In this document: one piece after another, positions 17,060 through 25,244 of the stretch
Layout of the letters: each line of letters opens with the position of its first letter
Numbering within the stretch: position 1 is the stretch's first letter
Assembly: GCF_003254275.1 (NCBI RefSeq)
Contig: NZ_QKZK01000001.1
Span: forward strand, 230,940 to 294,939
DNA from: Breznakibacter xylanolyticus
GTDB taxonomy: Bacteria > Bacteroidota > Bacteroidia > Bacteroidales > Marinilabiliaceae
Direction of reading: 5' to 3'
DNA: 64,000 nt
Translations under genes and position numbers: made by a program
The notes under the pieces: model-generated
Told to the model about the DNA's origin: nothing
What the model saw: the letters and a program-made list of their open reading frames with translations, nothing else
The model's database searches: none

Positions 17060-18202
17060 TTGGAAACAATCTCGCTTATCCCTGAAAATTCCGTCAGTTG
17101 GGTGTTGGCATCTATAGGAGCAGCAGCCTGCCTGGTGCAGGTGCTTTTTTACCTTATTGTGATGAGGAAAGTATCGCGCCCATTTCCTACTGTTCATTCC
17201 TCTCGTTTGCCGGCTGTGTCGGTGGTGGTTTGCGCTAAGAACGAAGCCGCCAATCTCAGTAAATTCCTGCCTATTATACTTACTCAGGATTATCCTCAGT
17301 TCGAGGTTGTGGTGGTGAACGATGCATCTACCGATGATTCCGACATGGTGTTGGCGCAAATGAAAATAAGTTATCCCAACTTGTATTACACAACAATTCC
17401 GGTCGATCGACGCTTTTTGCATTCAAAAAAGTTGGCTGTTAATATTGGCATTAAAGCTGCTAAATATGAGCATTTGCTGTTTACCGATGCCGATTGCATG
17501 CCCGAAAGTGATCATTGGATTCGGTTGATGATGAGTGGCTTTGCCTCACCAGGCAAAGAGTTAGTTGTTGGTTATTCTCCTTATGCACGTCTTAAGGGAA
17601 TGTTGAATTGCTGGGTTCGTTACGAAACGTTTTGGAATGGGTTGCAGTACCTTGGGTTTGCGCTCATGGGGAAAGCATACATGGGAGTTGGCCGAAACAT
17701 GGCTTATACCAAATCTCTGTTTCAGCGCAATAGTGGTTTTTCACGTCATGTTTATCTGGCATCAGGTGACGATGATTTATTTGTCAGAGATGCAGCAACG
17801 CCCGACAATGTGGCCGTTGTTGTTGCCCCGGGCAGTAAAATGCGATCGCAACCGGTGACAAGTTGGGGTAATTGGATGATGCAAAAAGCTCGACATTTGT
17901 CAACGGCTCCTTTATATCAGCCTAAATTCAAATTTCTTCTCAGCTGTGAGCCGGTTTCTCGCGAGTTGTTATGGGGTATTGCGCTTTACTCTGTAATTTT
18001 TAATACTTTTGCGGCTGTCGGGGCTGGTTTGTTATTGGTGAAACTCCTCATCCAGCTTGTTGTTTTGGGGAAAGGAGCAAAAAAACTTGAAGAAGGGAAA
18101 ATTTACTGGTCTTCTTTGTTGTTTGATTTCATCATTCCCATTATCTTAGGTTATATTTATGTGCGGAATTATTTTCGCCCCAATCGAATCAAATGGAAAT
18201 AA
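17060..18202 (+). CDS. Family 2 glycosyltransferase, membrane associated
   Basis: 380 residues from a TTG start; no ATG is available upstream of the first membrane helix (about 10-36), which other starts would cut off, so TTG is preferred with some doubt. The GT-A fold is visible as VVVCAKNEAANLSKFLP, VVVVNDASTDDSDMV and the metal-binding DADCMPE; then a conserved region with YSPYARLKGMLNCWVRYE and DDDLFV. Two C-terminal helices follow (LWGIALYSVIFNTFAAVGAGLLL and LLFDFIIPIILGYIYV, in part). Probably adds sugars to a lipid-linked glycan at the inner membrane. The 3' end overlaps the sigma factor gene by 10 bases, so the two are translationally coupled. Confidence 0.88.
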   Translation: METISLIPENSVSWVLASIGAAACLVQVLFYLIVMRKVSRPFPTVHSSRLPAVSVVVCAKNEAANLSKFLPIILTQDYPQFEVVVVNDASTDDSDMVLAQMKISYPNLYYTTIPVDRRFLHSKKLAVNIGIKAAKYEHLLFTDADCMPESDHWIRLMMSGFASPGKELVVGYSPYARLKGMLNCWVRYETFWNGLQYLGFALMGKAYMGVGRNMAYTKSLFQRNSGFSRHVYLASGDDDLFVRDAATPDNVAVVVAPGSKMRSQPVTSWGNWMMQKARHLSTAPLYQPKFKFLLSCEPVSRELLWGIALYSVIFNTFAAVGAGLLLVKLLIQLVVLGKGAKKLEEGKIYWSSLLFDFIIPIILGYIYVRNYFRPNRIKWK

Positions 18203-18801
18203 ATCCTAATCTTTCGGATAAAGCAAAATATGATCTTGATCTCGTTCAAAAAGCTGTTGACGGGGATCAAAAGGCATTTGCTGAGCTGATGGGAAGGTAT
18301 CGGGATGCCATTTTTTTTATGTTGCTCAAAATGGTCAATAATAAAAGCGATGCCGAAGATTTGACCATCGAGGCTTTTGGAAAAGCCTTTCGTAACATCC
18401 AACAGTATTCTCCTAATTATGCCTTTAGTACGTGGTTGTTTAAAATCGCGTCCAATAATTGCATCGATTTTTTACGAAAAAAGCGTACCAATTACGTTTC
18501 CATTGATGGAGGGATTTCCGAAGACCGTGAAAATGAACCTACCATTCACCTCAAAGATGAAACACCCGATCCGGAAGAGAGTTTGATTAAAGATCAGAAG
18601 GCAGTGTTGATGCGAACCATTGTTCAGAAACTCAAGCCTCGTTATCGTGTTTTGGTCGAATTGCGGTATTTTAAAGAATACAGTTACGAAGAGATTGCCG
18701 AAGAATTAGATTTGCCTATTGGAACTGTCAAGGCTCAATTGTTTCGTGCCCGGGAATTGTTGTTTCAAAGTCTTAAAAATACCGGCGTTAAATTTGACTG
18801 A
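18193..18801 (+). CDS. ECF-type RNA polymerase sigma factor
   Basis: 202 residues. Sigma region 2 spans about 20-95: DQKAFAELMGRYRDAIFFM, SDAEDLTIEAFGKAFRNI and FSTWLFKIASNNCIDFLRKK. Region 4 spans about 135-195 with LVELRYFKEYSYEEIAEELDLPIGTVKAQLFRARELL as its helix-turn-helix (two segments). A charged linker connects them. No anti-sigma factor gene is adjacent, unlike many Bacteroidota ECF factors, so this looks like the constitutive housekeeping-type ECF found in Bacteroidales beside a glycosyltransferase and rsmG. Its start overlaps the glycosyltransferase gene by 10 bases. Confidence 0.93.
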   Translation: MEINPNLSDKAKYDLDLVQKAVDGDQKAFAELMGRYRDAIFFMLLKMVNNKSDAEDLTIEAFGKAFRNIQQYSPNYAFSTWLFKIASNNCIDFLRKKRTNYVSIDGGISEDRENEPTIHLKDETPDPEESLIKDQKAVLMRTIVQKLKPRYRVLVELRYFKEYSYEEIAEELDLPIGTVKAQLFRARELLFQSLKNTGVKFD

Positions 18802-18823
18802 TGCCATTGTATCTAATTTGTAT

Positions 18824-19444
18824 ATGACCATTATTGACCATTATTTTTCCGGCCTTTCTGCGACACAGCAACATCAATTTGCCGAATTATTACAATTGTA
18901 TATCGACTGGAATGCAAAGATTAACGTCATTTCCCGCAAGGATATTGATCAGTTGATGGTGCATCACGTGTTGCATTCGTTGGGCATTGCCAAGTTTATT
19001 CGTTTTTCAGCATCAACACAGATACTTGATGTGGGTACCGGGGGCGGTTTCCCCGGCATTCCGCTGGCGATTATGTTTCCCGATGTTCAATTTCATCTGG
19101 TTGATAGCATTGGAAAAAAAATTAAGGTGGTGCAAGGTGTGGCCGATGCACTGGGGCTCTCTAATGTGACTGCTGAGCAGGCGCGCGTAGAGCAATTGAC
19201 CGGCAAGTATGATTTTGTGGTCAGTAGGGCTGTGACTGCTTTTCCTGATTTTGTGGCCCTTTCTCGTCATGTTATCAATACTGTTCAGCACAATGCGGTG
19301 CCCAATGGAATTCTCTATTTAAAAGGAGGTGATTTTGATGCTGAATTAAAACCCTTTGGACGAAGAGCGGTTGTGGTTTCATTGACAGAATATTTTACAG
19401 AGCCTTTTTTTGAAACTAAAAAGCTCATTCATTTACCATTGTGA
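18824..19444 (+). CDS. rsmG: 16S rRNA (guanine527-N7)-methyltransferase
   Basis: 207 residues from the ATG at 18824 (MTIIDHYFSGLSATQQHQF). An in-frame TTG at 18719 would overlap the sigma gene by 80 bases and add an unmatched leader, so it is rejected. Family signatures: DWNAKINVISRKDIDQL, HHVLHSLGIAKFI, the SAM site DVGTGGGFPGIPLAI, HLVDSIGKKIKVV and VVSRAVTAFPDF. It methylates G527 in 16S rRNA (loss gives low-level streptomycin resistance in other bacteria). Third gene in the glycosyltransferase-sigma-rsmG run, 22 bases after the sigma stop. Confidence 0.95.
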   Translation: MTIIDHYFSGLSATQQHQFAELLQLYIDWNAKINVISRKDIDQLMVHHVLHSLGIAKFIRFSASTQILDVGTGGGFPGIPLAIMFPDVQFHLVDSIGKKIKVVQGVADALGLSNVTAEQARVEQLTGKYDFVVSRAVTAFPDFVALSRHVINTVQHNAVPNGILYLKGGDFDAELKPFGRRAVVVSLTEYFTEPFFETKKLIHLPL

Positions 19445-19489
19445 TGATTGCCTGAGTATGGTAATGTCTTGAAAAAAAAGATTGAAAAA

Positions 19490-19520
19490 TTGGGTTGGTT
19501 TAAAAAAAACTCTAATTTTG
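19490..19520 (+). promoter_or_regulatory. Promoter of rpmH
   Basis: TTGG at 19490-19493 and TAATTTTG at 19513-19520 are separated by 19 bases, matching the Bacteroidota -33/-7 pattern. The start codon is 50 bases further on. Confidence 0.7.
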
Positions 19521-19570
19521 CAGTCCAATTTTGAAGTTATAGACATAAACGACGATAAAAACGTACGACG

Positions 19571-19729
19571 ATGAAAAGGACATTTCAACCATCTAACAGA
19601 AAACGCCGTAATAAGCACGGTTTTCGCGAAAGAATGAGCACCGCTAACGGTCGCCGCGTGTTGGCTGCCAGACGAGCTAAAGGGCGTAAAAAACTCACTG
19701 TATCAAGCGAAGCAAAGCATAAAGCTTAA
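19571..19729 (+). CDS. rpmH: 50S ribosomal protein L34
   Basis: 52 residues, beginning [18 protein letters not shown] and containing [19 protein letters not shown], which is unmistakably L34 with a short Bacteroidota-type C-terminal extension (SSEAKHKA). It binds 23S rRNA in the large subunit. It has its own promoter and a strong terminator, so it is monocistronic; rnpA, its neighbour in many bacteria, is not adjacent here. Confidence 0.98.
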   Translation: MKRTFQPSNRKRRNKHGFRERMSTANGRRVLAARRAKGRKKLTVSSEAKHKA

Positions 19730-19742
19730 TGTGATATTGCTT

Positions 19743-19779
19743 AACGACAAAGAACCCATTAGGGTTCTTTGTCGTTTTT
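19743..19779 (+). terminator. Strong terminator of rpmH
   Basis: Perfect 15-bp stem: AACGACAAAGAACCC (19743-19757) with GGGTTCTTTGTCGTT (19762-19776), four-base loop, followed by a T run. Confidence 0.93.
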
Positions 19780-19999
19780 GCATGTTTCTGTTTGTTGTGT
19801 TTTGATTGACTTGCAATCATCATTTGTAGGTCGTCAGGGGGATGTTTTGCGTTTAAAGAAGTGTGAAGATTTGAGAATCAAAGCGCATGATATAAGACAA
19901 TGCGTTTTGTTAATCATGCTATCGTGTGTTGAAACGTGATACTTGACTCGTTTCATGTGGCAAATTTCTCTCTGGTTTCGTGAATCTCATTATTTTCAA

Positions 20000-20007
20000 T
20001 AATTTTG
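20000..20007 (+). promoter_or_regulatory. Putative -7 box for the PASTA gene
   Basis: TAATTTTG fits TAnnTTTG. A transcript starting a few bases later would begin almost on the ATG at 20015, which supports the later ATG at 20051 as the true start. The -33 is poor. The 220 bases before it hold no recognisable gene. Confidence 0.45.
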
Positions 20008-20050
20008 GGTTGAAATGCAATTTTGTGGCTTGAATGCTAATCTGTTCCGT

Positions 20051-20884
20051 ATGAAGAATTTTTTTCAATTTTTAATCAGCAAGCAATTTCTGAAGCACTT
20101 TGGACTGTCTCTTGTTGTGCTATTTGTTTTGATATTGTTGACTTTTCTATCGCTCAGTTTGTACACACGTCATGGGCAGTCCGGTGAAGTACCTGATTTT
20201 ACTGGGCTCTCTGAGGATCAATTTGCTCAAGTGATCGACAATAATGATTTGCGTTATCTGGTGATTGATTCAGTGCATGTGAAGGGGGTGTTGCCGGGGG
20301 TGGTGGTTGATCAAACACCAAAAGCTGGTGCCCGTGTTAAAAGTAATCGCACCATATTTTTTACCATTAACGCCATGACTCCTGAAAAGGTGTTGATGCC
20401 CCGTCTGATTGATTATTCAAGTCGCAACGCTCAAGTGATGTTGGAATCGTATGGACTAAAAATAGGGAAACTGATTTACGTTCCTTCTGAATATGCCAAT
20501 TTGGTTGTAGGTCAGCATTTTCAAGGTAAACCGGTGGAGCCAGGCACGCCTCTTTTGCGCGGTGCCGAAGTGGATTTGTTAATCGGTAAAGGGCTCAGTG
20601 ATGAACGAACTCATTTGCCTGATTTGACTAATTTGAAGGTCGATGAGGTTCGCATTTATTTGCAGCGTGTGTCGCTCAATTTGGGAATTGTGGCTTATGA
20701 TGCCTCTGTGGTCACAACGGCTGATTCGATGAATGCCTTTGTGTGGAAGCAGAGTCCCGTTTTTTCTCAGGGAACGAAACTTCAGGTGGGCTCTTCCGTA
20801 GATGTTTGGGTGACTGTAGATTCTTCGCGTGTGGCCGCAATGACGGCTCCTGCTGTTGATGAGGATGAAGAGGTTTCTTTTTAA
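20051..20884 (+). CDS. PASTA-domain membrane protein without kinase
   Basis: 277 residues from the ATG at 20051 (MKNFFQFLISKQF); the upstream ATG at 20015 sits at the predicted transcription start and is less likely. One membrane helix (about 16-38) precedes three PASTA repeats in the periplasm (roughly 45-112, 113-180 and 181-258), each opening with a VPDFTGLS-, MPRLIDYS- or LPDLTNLK-type segment. PASTA domains bind peptidoglycan or muropeptides in Ser/Thr kinases and PBPs, but no kinase or transpeptidase domain is fused. An acidic tail (DEDEEVSF) ends it. The RluD gene follows after 19 bases, so they are probably one transcript. Confidence 0.9.
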   Translation: MKNFFQFLISKQFLKHFGLSLVVLFVLILLTFLSLSLYTRHGQSGEVPDFTGLSEDQFAQVIDNNDLRYLVIDSVHVKGVLPGVVVDQTPKAGARVKSNRTIFFTINAMTPEKVLMPRLIDYSSRNAQVMLESYGLKIGKLIYVPSEYANLVVGQHFQGKPVEPGTPLLRGAEVDLLIGKGLSDERTHLPDLTNLKVDEVRIYLQRVSLNLGIVAYDASVVTTADSMNAFVWKQSPVFSQGTKLQVGSSVDVWVTVDSSRVAAMTAPAVDEDEEVSF

Positions 20885-20903
20885 ATATTAATTGTCGTGT
20901 TGC

Positions 20904-21968
20904 ATGGTGTGTGAAGAGAAGGATGTTCTCGAGGATGAGTTGGATGACCTGTCCATTGGTGGAGAAATGTATGAGCATTACCGCTTTGTTGCCGATGCCG
21001 GCCAGGGGATGCTCCGTATTGATAAATTTTTAGTATGCCGAATTGAACATGCCTCTCGTACCAAAATACAGGAAGCAGCTGATGCGGGACGAATTTTGGT
21101 AAATGACCAGCCTGTAAAACCAAATTATAAGGTGAAACCCCTGGATGTGGTTTCGATTGTGATGGCTCATCCGCGGCGTGAATTGGTTATAGTACCCGAG
21201 CAAATTGATCTTGATATTGTTTATGAAGATGATCAGTTGTTAGTGGTTAATAAACAACCCGGTTTGGTGGTGCATCCCGGGCATGGGAATTACAGTGGTA
21301 CTTTGGTGAACGCCTTGGCCTGGCATTTGCGTGACAACCCCATTTTTCAGGCGTCGGATCCGCGTCCCGGTCTGGTTCATCGCATCGATAAAGATACCTC
21401 GGGATTGATGGTGATTGCCAAAACGGAATATGCCAAGCTATTTTTAGCTCGTCAGTTTTTCGATAAAACCACTACACGTACTTATCAGGCCATTGTATGG
21501 GGGGTGCCTTCTCCCCCGCAAGGAACCATTACGGGGCATATCGGTCGTAGTCTCAAAGATCGGATGCAGATGGCCGTTTTTCCCGGTGGCGAGTATGGAA
21601 AACATGCCGTGACGCATTTTCGACTGCTCGAAAATTTGGGATATGTCTCGTTAATTGAGTGTCGTCTCGAAACAGGCAGAACTCATCAGATACGTGCTCA
21701 TATGAAGCATATTGGCCATCCCCTTTTTAATGATGAACGTTACGGGGGAAATGAAATATTAAAGGGAACCACTTTTGCGAAGTATAAACAGTTTGTGCAA
21801 AATTGTTTCGGTGTTTTGCCCCGTCAGGCGTTGCATGCTAAAACGCTTGGGTTTGTTCATCCATCAACTGGAGAGCGATTGTCATTCGATAGTGAATTGC
21901 CCGATGACATGGTATTGGCTGTTGAGCGGTGGCGAACCTATATTGCCGGTCGTGGTGGAGATGAATAA
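20904..21968 (+). CDS. rluD: RluD-type 23S rRNA pseudouridine synthase
   Basis: 354 residues from ATG 20904; a TTG four codons earlier is possible. An acidic leader of about 30 residues precedes an S4 RNA-binding domain (RIDKFLVCRIEHASRTKIQ) and the RluA-family catalytic domain: VVNKQPGLVVHPGHGN, the catalytic Asp162 in HRIDKDTSGLMVIAK, ALHAKTLGFVHP near the end. It should isomerise uridines in helix 69 of 23S rRNA, or be an RluD-like relative of unknown target. The linkage with the upstream PASTA gene is one I associate with Bacteroidota. A terminator follows. Confidence 0.92.
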   Translation: MVCEEKDVLEDELDDLSIGGEMYEHYRFVADAGQGMLRIDKFLVCRIEHASRTKIQEAADAGRILVNDQPVKPNYKVKPLDVVSIVMAHPRRELVIVPEQIDLDIVYEDDQLLVVNKQPGLVVHPGHGNYSGTLVNALAWHLRDNPIFQASDPRPGLVHRIDKDTSGLMVIAKTEYAKLFLARQFFDKTTTRTYQAIVWGVPSPPQGTITGHIGRSLKDRMQMAVFPGGEYGKHAVTHFRLLENLGYVSLIECRLETGRTHQIRAHMKHIGHPLFNDERYGGNEILKGTTFAKYKQFVQNCFGVLPRQALHAKTLGFVHPSTGERLSFDSELPDDMVLAVERWRTYIAGRGGDE

Positions 21969-22004
21969 TGTTGTTTGAATACTTATTTGTAGTTTCATAA
22001 TTCA

Positions 22005-22029
22005 GGGTGTCAGTTTGACGCCCTTTTTT
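22005..22029 (+). terminator. Terminator of the PASTA-rluD operon
   Basis: GGGTGTCA (22005-22012), loop GTT, TGACGCCC (22016-22023), then six T; one G-U pair in the stem. Confidence 0.85.
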
Positions 22030-22041
22030 GTGCCTTTAGTC

Positions 22042-22063
22042 AAACCCCCTGTTTGGGGGGTTG
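22042..22063. other. GC-rich hairpin upstream of the chemoreceptor gene
   Basis: AACCCCC (22043-22049) pairs with GGGGGTT (22056-22062) around a six-base loop. It is 44 bases before the chemoreceptor ATG and 13 bases after the rluD terminator. It may be a second termination hairpin or a 5' leader structure; no T run follows. Confidence 0.5.
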
Positions 22064-22106
22064 CCTTTGCCGAATTGTCGTGGTAAATTATCTCAAAATT
22101 TCGGCT

Positions 22107-23897
22107 ATGACATCCAAAATCGATTTCTTAACCCGGTGGATCGAACGATTTAATCGTTTTAAAATCGGAACACGTCTATCGTTTTCTTTTATGTTGATCA
22201 TGGTGTTGTATTTGATCAACTTGGTATTTCTTCTGTTGGTGATGAATAATTCTTCACAATCCTCATCCGACATTTTTAATAAAAACGTGATGAGTATGAA
22301 TTATTTGCTCGAAGCAGATAGGGATTTTTATCAATCTAATTTAGCACTCTCTCACGTGATTAGTGCTCAGCTTGCCCAAAAAACAGAGGGGGTTGATAAA
22401 TTGTGGGATGATGTTTTCGCCAACATGGAACAAGTTCAAACCCGATATGGAAAGTTTAAGTTGTTGTTTGATTTGGGAGCCAAGCAATCTTATTTGGATA
22501 ATGATTCTCTTTTCCAAATTGAAAGTGTTGATGTTTTAAAGTTTGCCACTCAAATTAAAGAAGCATTAAATGCCAACCAAATTGAAAAGGCAATGGCTTT
22601 ATATCAAGAGAGTTATCTGACTACGTTTGAAGATGCTCGTGAGATTATTAATTTATTTACCGAGGAGTTGATGAATACGGCTCAAGCAGAGCAGAAAAGT
22701 ATTGAGGCGGCTTCATCACGTTCCATCAAGCTCTCAATTCTGATTTGTGTGATTGTGCTCATTGTGATGATTGTAGCGGCTTATTTTGTGACACAAAGCA
22801 TATTACGACCATTAATGCAAGTGTGGCATCTATCCGGGCAGGTGGCGAAGGGTGATTTGTCTGAAAATGTGGAGGTGTTTGGTAAAGATGAGTTGTCTCA
22901 AATGATGCAGTCGTTTCACGAGATGATTGACAAATTGAGGGCTACGATTCAGAATATTCGTCAAAGTGCCAATGAATTGGTTGCAGCCAGTGGTGAGTTG
23001 GCCAATGCTTCGGGGAATATCTCATCGGGTGCCAGCGAGCAAGCCGCAGCGGCTGAGCAGGTTTCTGCCAGTGTGGAACAGATGTTTGCCAGCATCATGC
23101 AAAACCTCGAGAATTCGAAAATGACCGAAGAAATTGCCGTTCGAGCAGCAAAAACCATCGATAAAGGAAAAGATGCCATGGATTTGACCATTCATGCCAT
23201 GCAGGAAATTGCTCAAAATATCACCATCATCAATAGTATTGTTTATAAAACCGATTTGCTCTCTATTAACGCGACTGTTGAAGCTGCACGTGCGGGTGAA
23301 GCCGGGAAAGGTTTTGCTGCCGTGGCTGCTGAGGTGCGTAAGTTGGCTGAACTTAGTCGCTCATCGGCCGATAAAATTGAAAAGTTGGTGTCTGACAATA
23401 CACGCCAGGCAATAAACTCGGGAGAAGTATTAGCCAACATTGTACCTGATGTGAATAAGACTGCCGATTTGGTGCAGGAAATTACCTCTGCCAGTAATGA
23501 GCAGCACACCAATGCGACTCAGATTAATGCGTCGGTGATGCAGTTGAGTCAGTTGGCTCAAAACTATTCAGCACTTTCAGAGGAGTTAGCCTCCAGTTCC
23601 GAAGAGGTGGCTGCTCAGGCAATGAATCTGAAAGGTGCTGTCAATTTCTTTATGCTCGAGAAAACTGAAAAGTCTGGAAGGATTGATGGTATTAAAACAC
23701 AAATCAGTGAATTGCTTAAGGCTATTGAAACTCTCGAAGGAGTTTCCTTTGAAGGCAATGAAGATTCTAATGTGCTGAAGTCATTTCGTTCTAAAGTTGA
23801 GGTGAAGTCTCAGACAGATGCTTCATCTGTGGAGCAACTAAATAAAAATAGAGAGGTGATTTCTAAGTTTGATGAAGACGAATTTGAGTCGATTTAA
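22107..23897 (+). CDS. Methyl-accepting chemotaxis protein (orphan in this window)
   Basis: 596 residues from ATG 22107; an upstream in-frame start at 22053 lies inside a hairpin and is rejected. First membrane helix about 22-44, a periplasmic four-helix-bundle type sensor (about 45-205), second helix about 208-230 (LSILICVIVLIVMIVAAYF), HAMP domain with the PLMQVWHLSGQVAKGDLSE segment, then a long cytoplasmic coiled-coil signalling domain. The hairpin tip reads IVYKTDLLSINATVEAARAG (continuing EAGKGFAAVAAEVRKLAE), close to the CheA/CheW contact consensus. No C-terminal CheR pentapeptide. No che genes are nearby. Confidence 0.93.
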   Translation: MTSKIDFLTRWIERFNRFKIGTRLSFSFMLIMVLYLINLVFLLLVMNNSSQSSSDIFNKNVMSMNYLLEADRDFYQSNLALSHVISAQLAQKTEGVDKLWDDVFANMEQVQTRYGKFKLLFDLGAKQSYLDNDSLFQIESVDVLKFATQIKEALNANQIEKAMALYQESYLTTFEDAREIINLFTEELMNTAQAEQKSIEAASSRSIKLSILICVIVLIVMIVAAYFVTQSILRPLMQVWHLSGQVAKGDLSENVEVFGKDELSQMMQSFHEMIDKLRATIQNIRQSANELVAASGELANASGNISSGASEQAAAAEQVSASVEQMFASIMQNLENSKMTEEIAVRAAKTIDKGKDAMDLTIHAMQEIAQNITIINSIVYKTDLLSINATVEAARAGEAGKGFAAVAAEVRKLAELSRSSADKIEKLVSDNTRQAINSGEVLANIVPDVNKTADLVQEITSASNEQHTNATQINASVMQLSQLAQNYSALSEELASSSEEVAAQAMNLKGAVNFFMLEKTEKSGRIDGIKTQISELLKAIETLEGVSFEGNEDSNVLKSFRSKVEVKSQTDASSVEQLNKNREVISKFDEDEFESI

Positions 23898-23924
23898 ACA
23901 GGGTTTGACTGTCATTGTTATTAT

Positions 23925-23959
23925 GCCTGTCGGGATTCAATGCCCCGGCAGGTTTTTTT
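23925..23959 (+). terminator. Terminator of the chemoreceptor gene
   Basis: CCTGTCGGG (23926-23934) pairs with CCCGGCAGG (23944-23952) with one G-U pair, followed by seven T. Confidence 0.85.
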
Positions 23960-24068
23960 ATGTGGGGTGTCGTGTTGTTGCCTTTGATATGGCTTAAATT
24001 GTAGCGGGACGCGGTTTGCCAAGCCAAAAGAATGTGTTACTTTTGCGCCTAAATATAAAAGATTGACA

Positions 24069-25238
24069 GTGAGTTCTGAATCAAGGTATAATCAACGGGG
24101 CGTTTCGGCATCGAAAGATGATGTGCACAATGCCATAAAAAATATTGACAAGGGGTTGTTCCCGCAAGCGTTTTGCAAAATTGTTCCCGATATGCTGGGC
24201 GGCGATGAGGAGTATTGTAATATCATGCATGCCGATGGTGCAGGTACCAAGTCGTCATTGGCTTATCTTTATTGGAAGGAAACCGGTGATTTGTCAGTTT
24301 GGCAAGGGATTGCTCAGGACGCCATTGTGATGAACCTCGATGATTTGTTGTGTGTGGGGGCAACTGAGAATATTTTGCTTTCATCTACCATCGGACGCAA
24401 TAAAAACTTGATTCCTGGTGAGGTGATTTCGGCCGTGATCAATGGAACTGAAGAGTTATTGGCGCAACTGCGCGAGTTGGGTGTGTCCATTTATAGCACC
24501 GGAGGCGAAACCGCCGATGTGGGTGACTTGGTACGTACCATCATCGTCGACAGTACTGTAACCTGTCGCATGAAGCGTTCTGATGTGATTTCTAATCACC
24601 GTATTCAGGCTGGTGATGTGATTGTGGGTCTTTCTTCGAGTGGTCAGGCAACATACGAATCGTTCTATAATGGCGGGATGGGAAGTAACGGATTGACTTC
24701 GGCCCGACATGATGTCTTTGCTAACTATTTGGCGCAAAAGTATCCCGAAAGCTATGATCCGTCGGTTCCTAAATCGTTAATTTATTCCGGTGGTTACCAG
24801 TTGACGGACGCTGTTGATGGTAGTCCTGTTGATGCAGGTCATTTGGTGCTTTCACCCACGCGTACTTATGCCCCGGTGGTGAAAAAAGTCCTTGATGAGC
24901 TTCGTCCTCACATTCATGGGATGGTGCATTGTTCGGGAGGAGCACAAACCAAAGTGATGCATTTTGTTGATAATGTGCATGTGATTAAAGATAATCTGTT
25001 TGAACTCCCACCATTGTTCCGTATTATTCACGAGGAGTCTAAAACCGACTGGGCAGAAATGTACAAGGTGTTCAATATGGGGCATCGATTTGAAATTTAT
25101 ACCTCGCCCGAGCATGCGAACCGCATCATTGAAATATCTCAATCGTTTGGAATTGATGCAAAGGTTGTTGGACGTTGTGAAGCCTTTGCTGGGAAAAAGC
25201 TCACCATTCGCAGTGAATTTGGAACTTTTGAGTATTGA
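24069..25238 (+). CDS. purM: Phosphoribosylformylglycinamidine cyclo-ligase, Bacteroidota long type
   Basis: 389 residues from the GTG at 24069, which gives the expected leader (SSESRYNQRGVSASK); a TTG at 24063 is the alternative. AIR synthase closes the imidazole ring in purine synthesis using ATP. Family segments are KIVPDMLGGDEEYCNIMHAD followed by GAGTKSSLAYLYWK, DDLLCVGAT, IYSTGGETADVGDLVRT, GLSSSGQATYESFYNGGMG and MVHCSGGAQTK. This form is about 40 residues longer than E. coli PurM and is the type I know from Bacteroides. It is followed after 6 bases by prfA and then pyrF, a conserved order in Bacteroidales. Confidence 0.93.
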   Translation: MSSESRYNQRGVSASKDDVHNAIKNIDKGLFPQAFCKIVPDMLGGDEEYCNIMHADGAGTKSSLAYLYWKETGDLSVWQGIAQDAIVMNLDDLLCVGATENILLSSTIGRNKNLIPGEVISAVINGTEELLAQLRELGVSIYSTGGETADVGDLVRTIIVDSTVTCRMKRSDVISNHRIQAGDVIVGLSSSGQATYESFYNGGMGSNGLTSARHDVFANYLAQKYPESYDPSVPKSLIYSGGYQLTDAVDGSPVDAGHLVLSPTRTYAPVVKKVLDELRPHIHGMVHCSGGAQTKVMHFVDNVHVIKDNLFELPPLFRIIHEESKTDWAEMYKVFNMGHRFEIYTSPEHANRIIEISQSFGIDAKVVGRCEAFAGKKLTIRSEFGTFEY

Positions 25239-25244
25239 TTTGAC

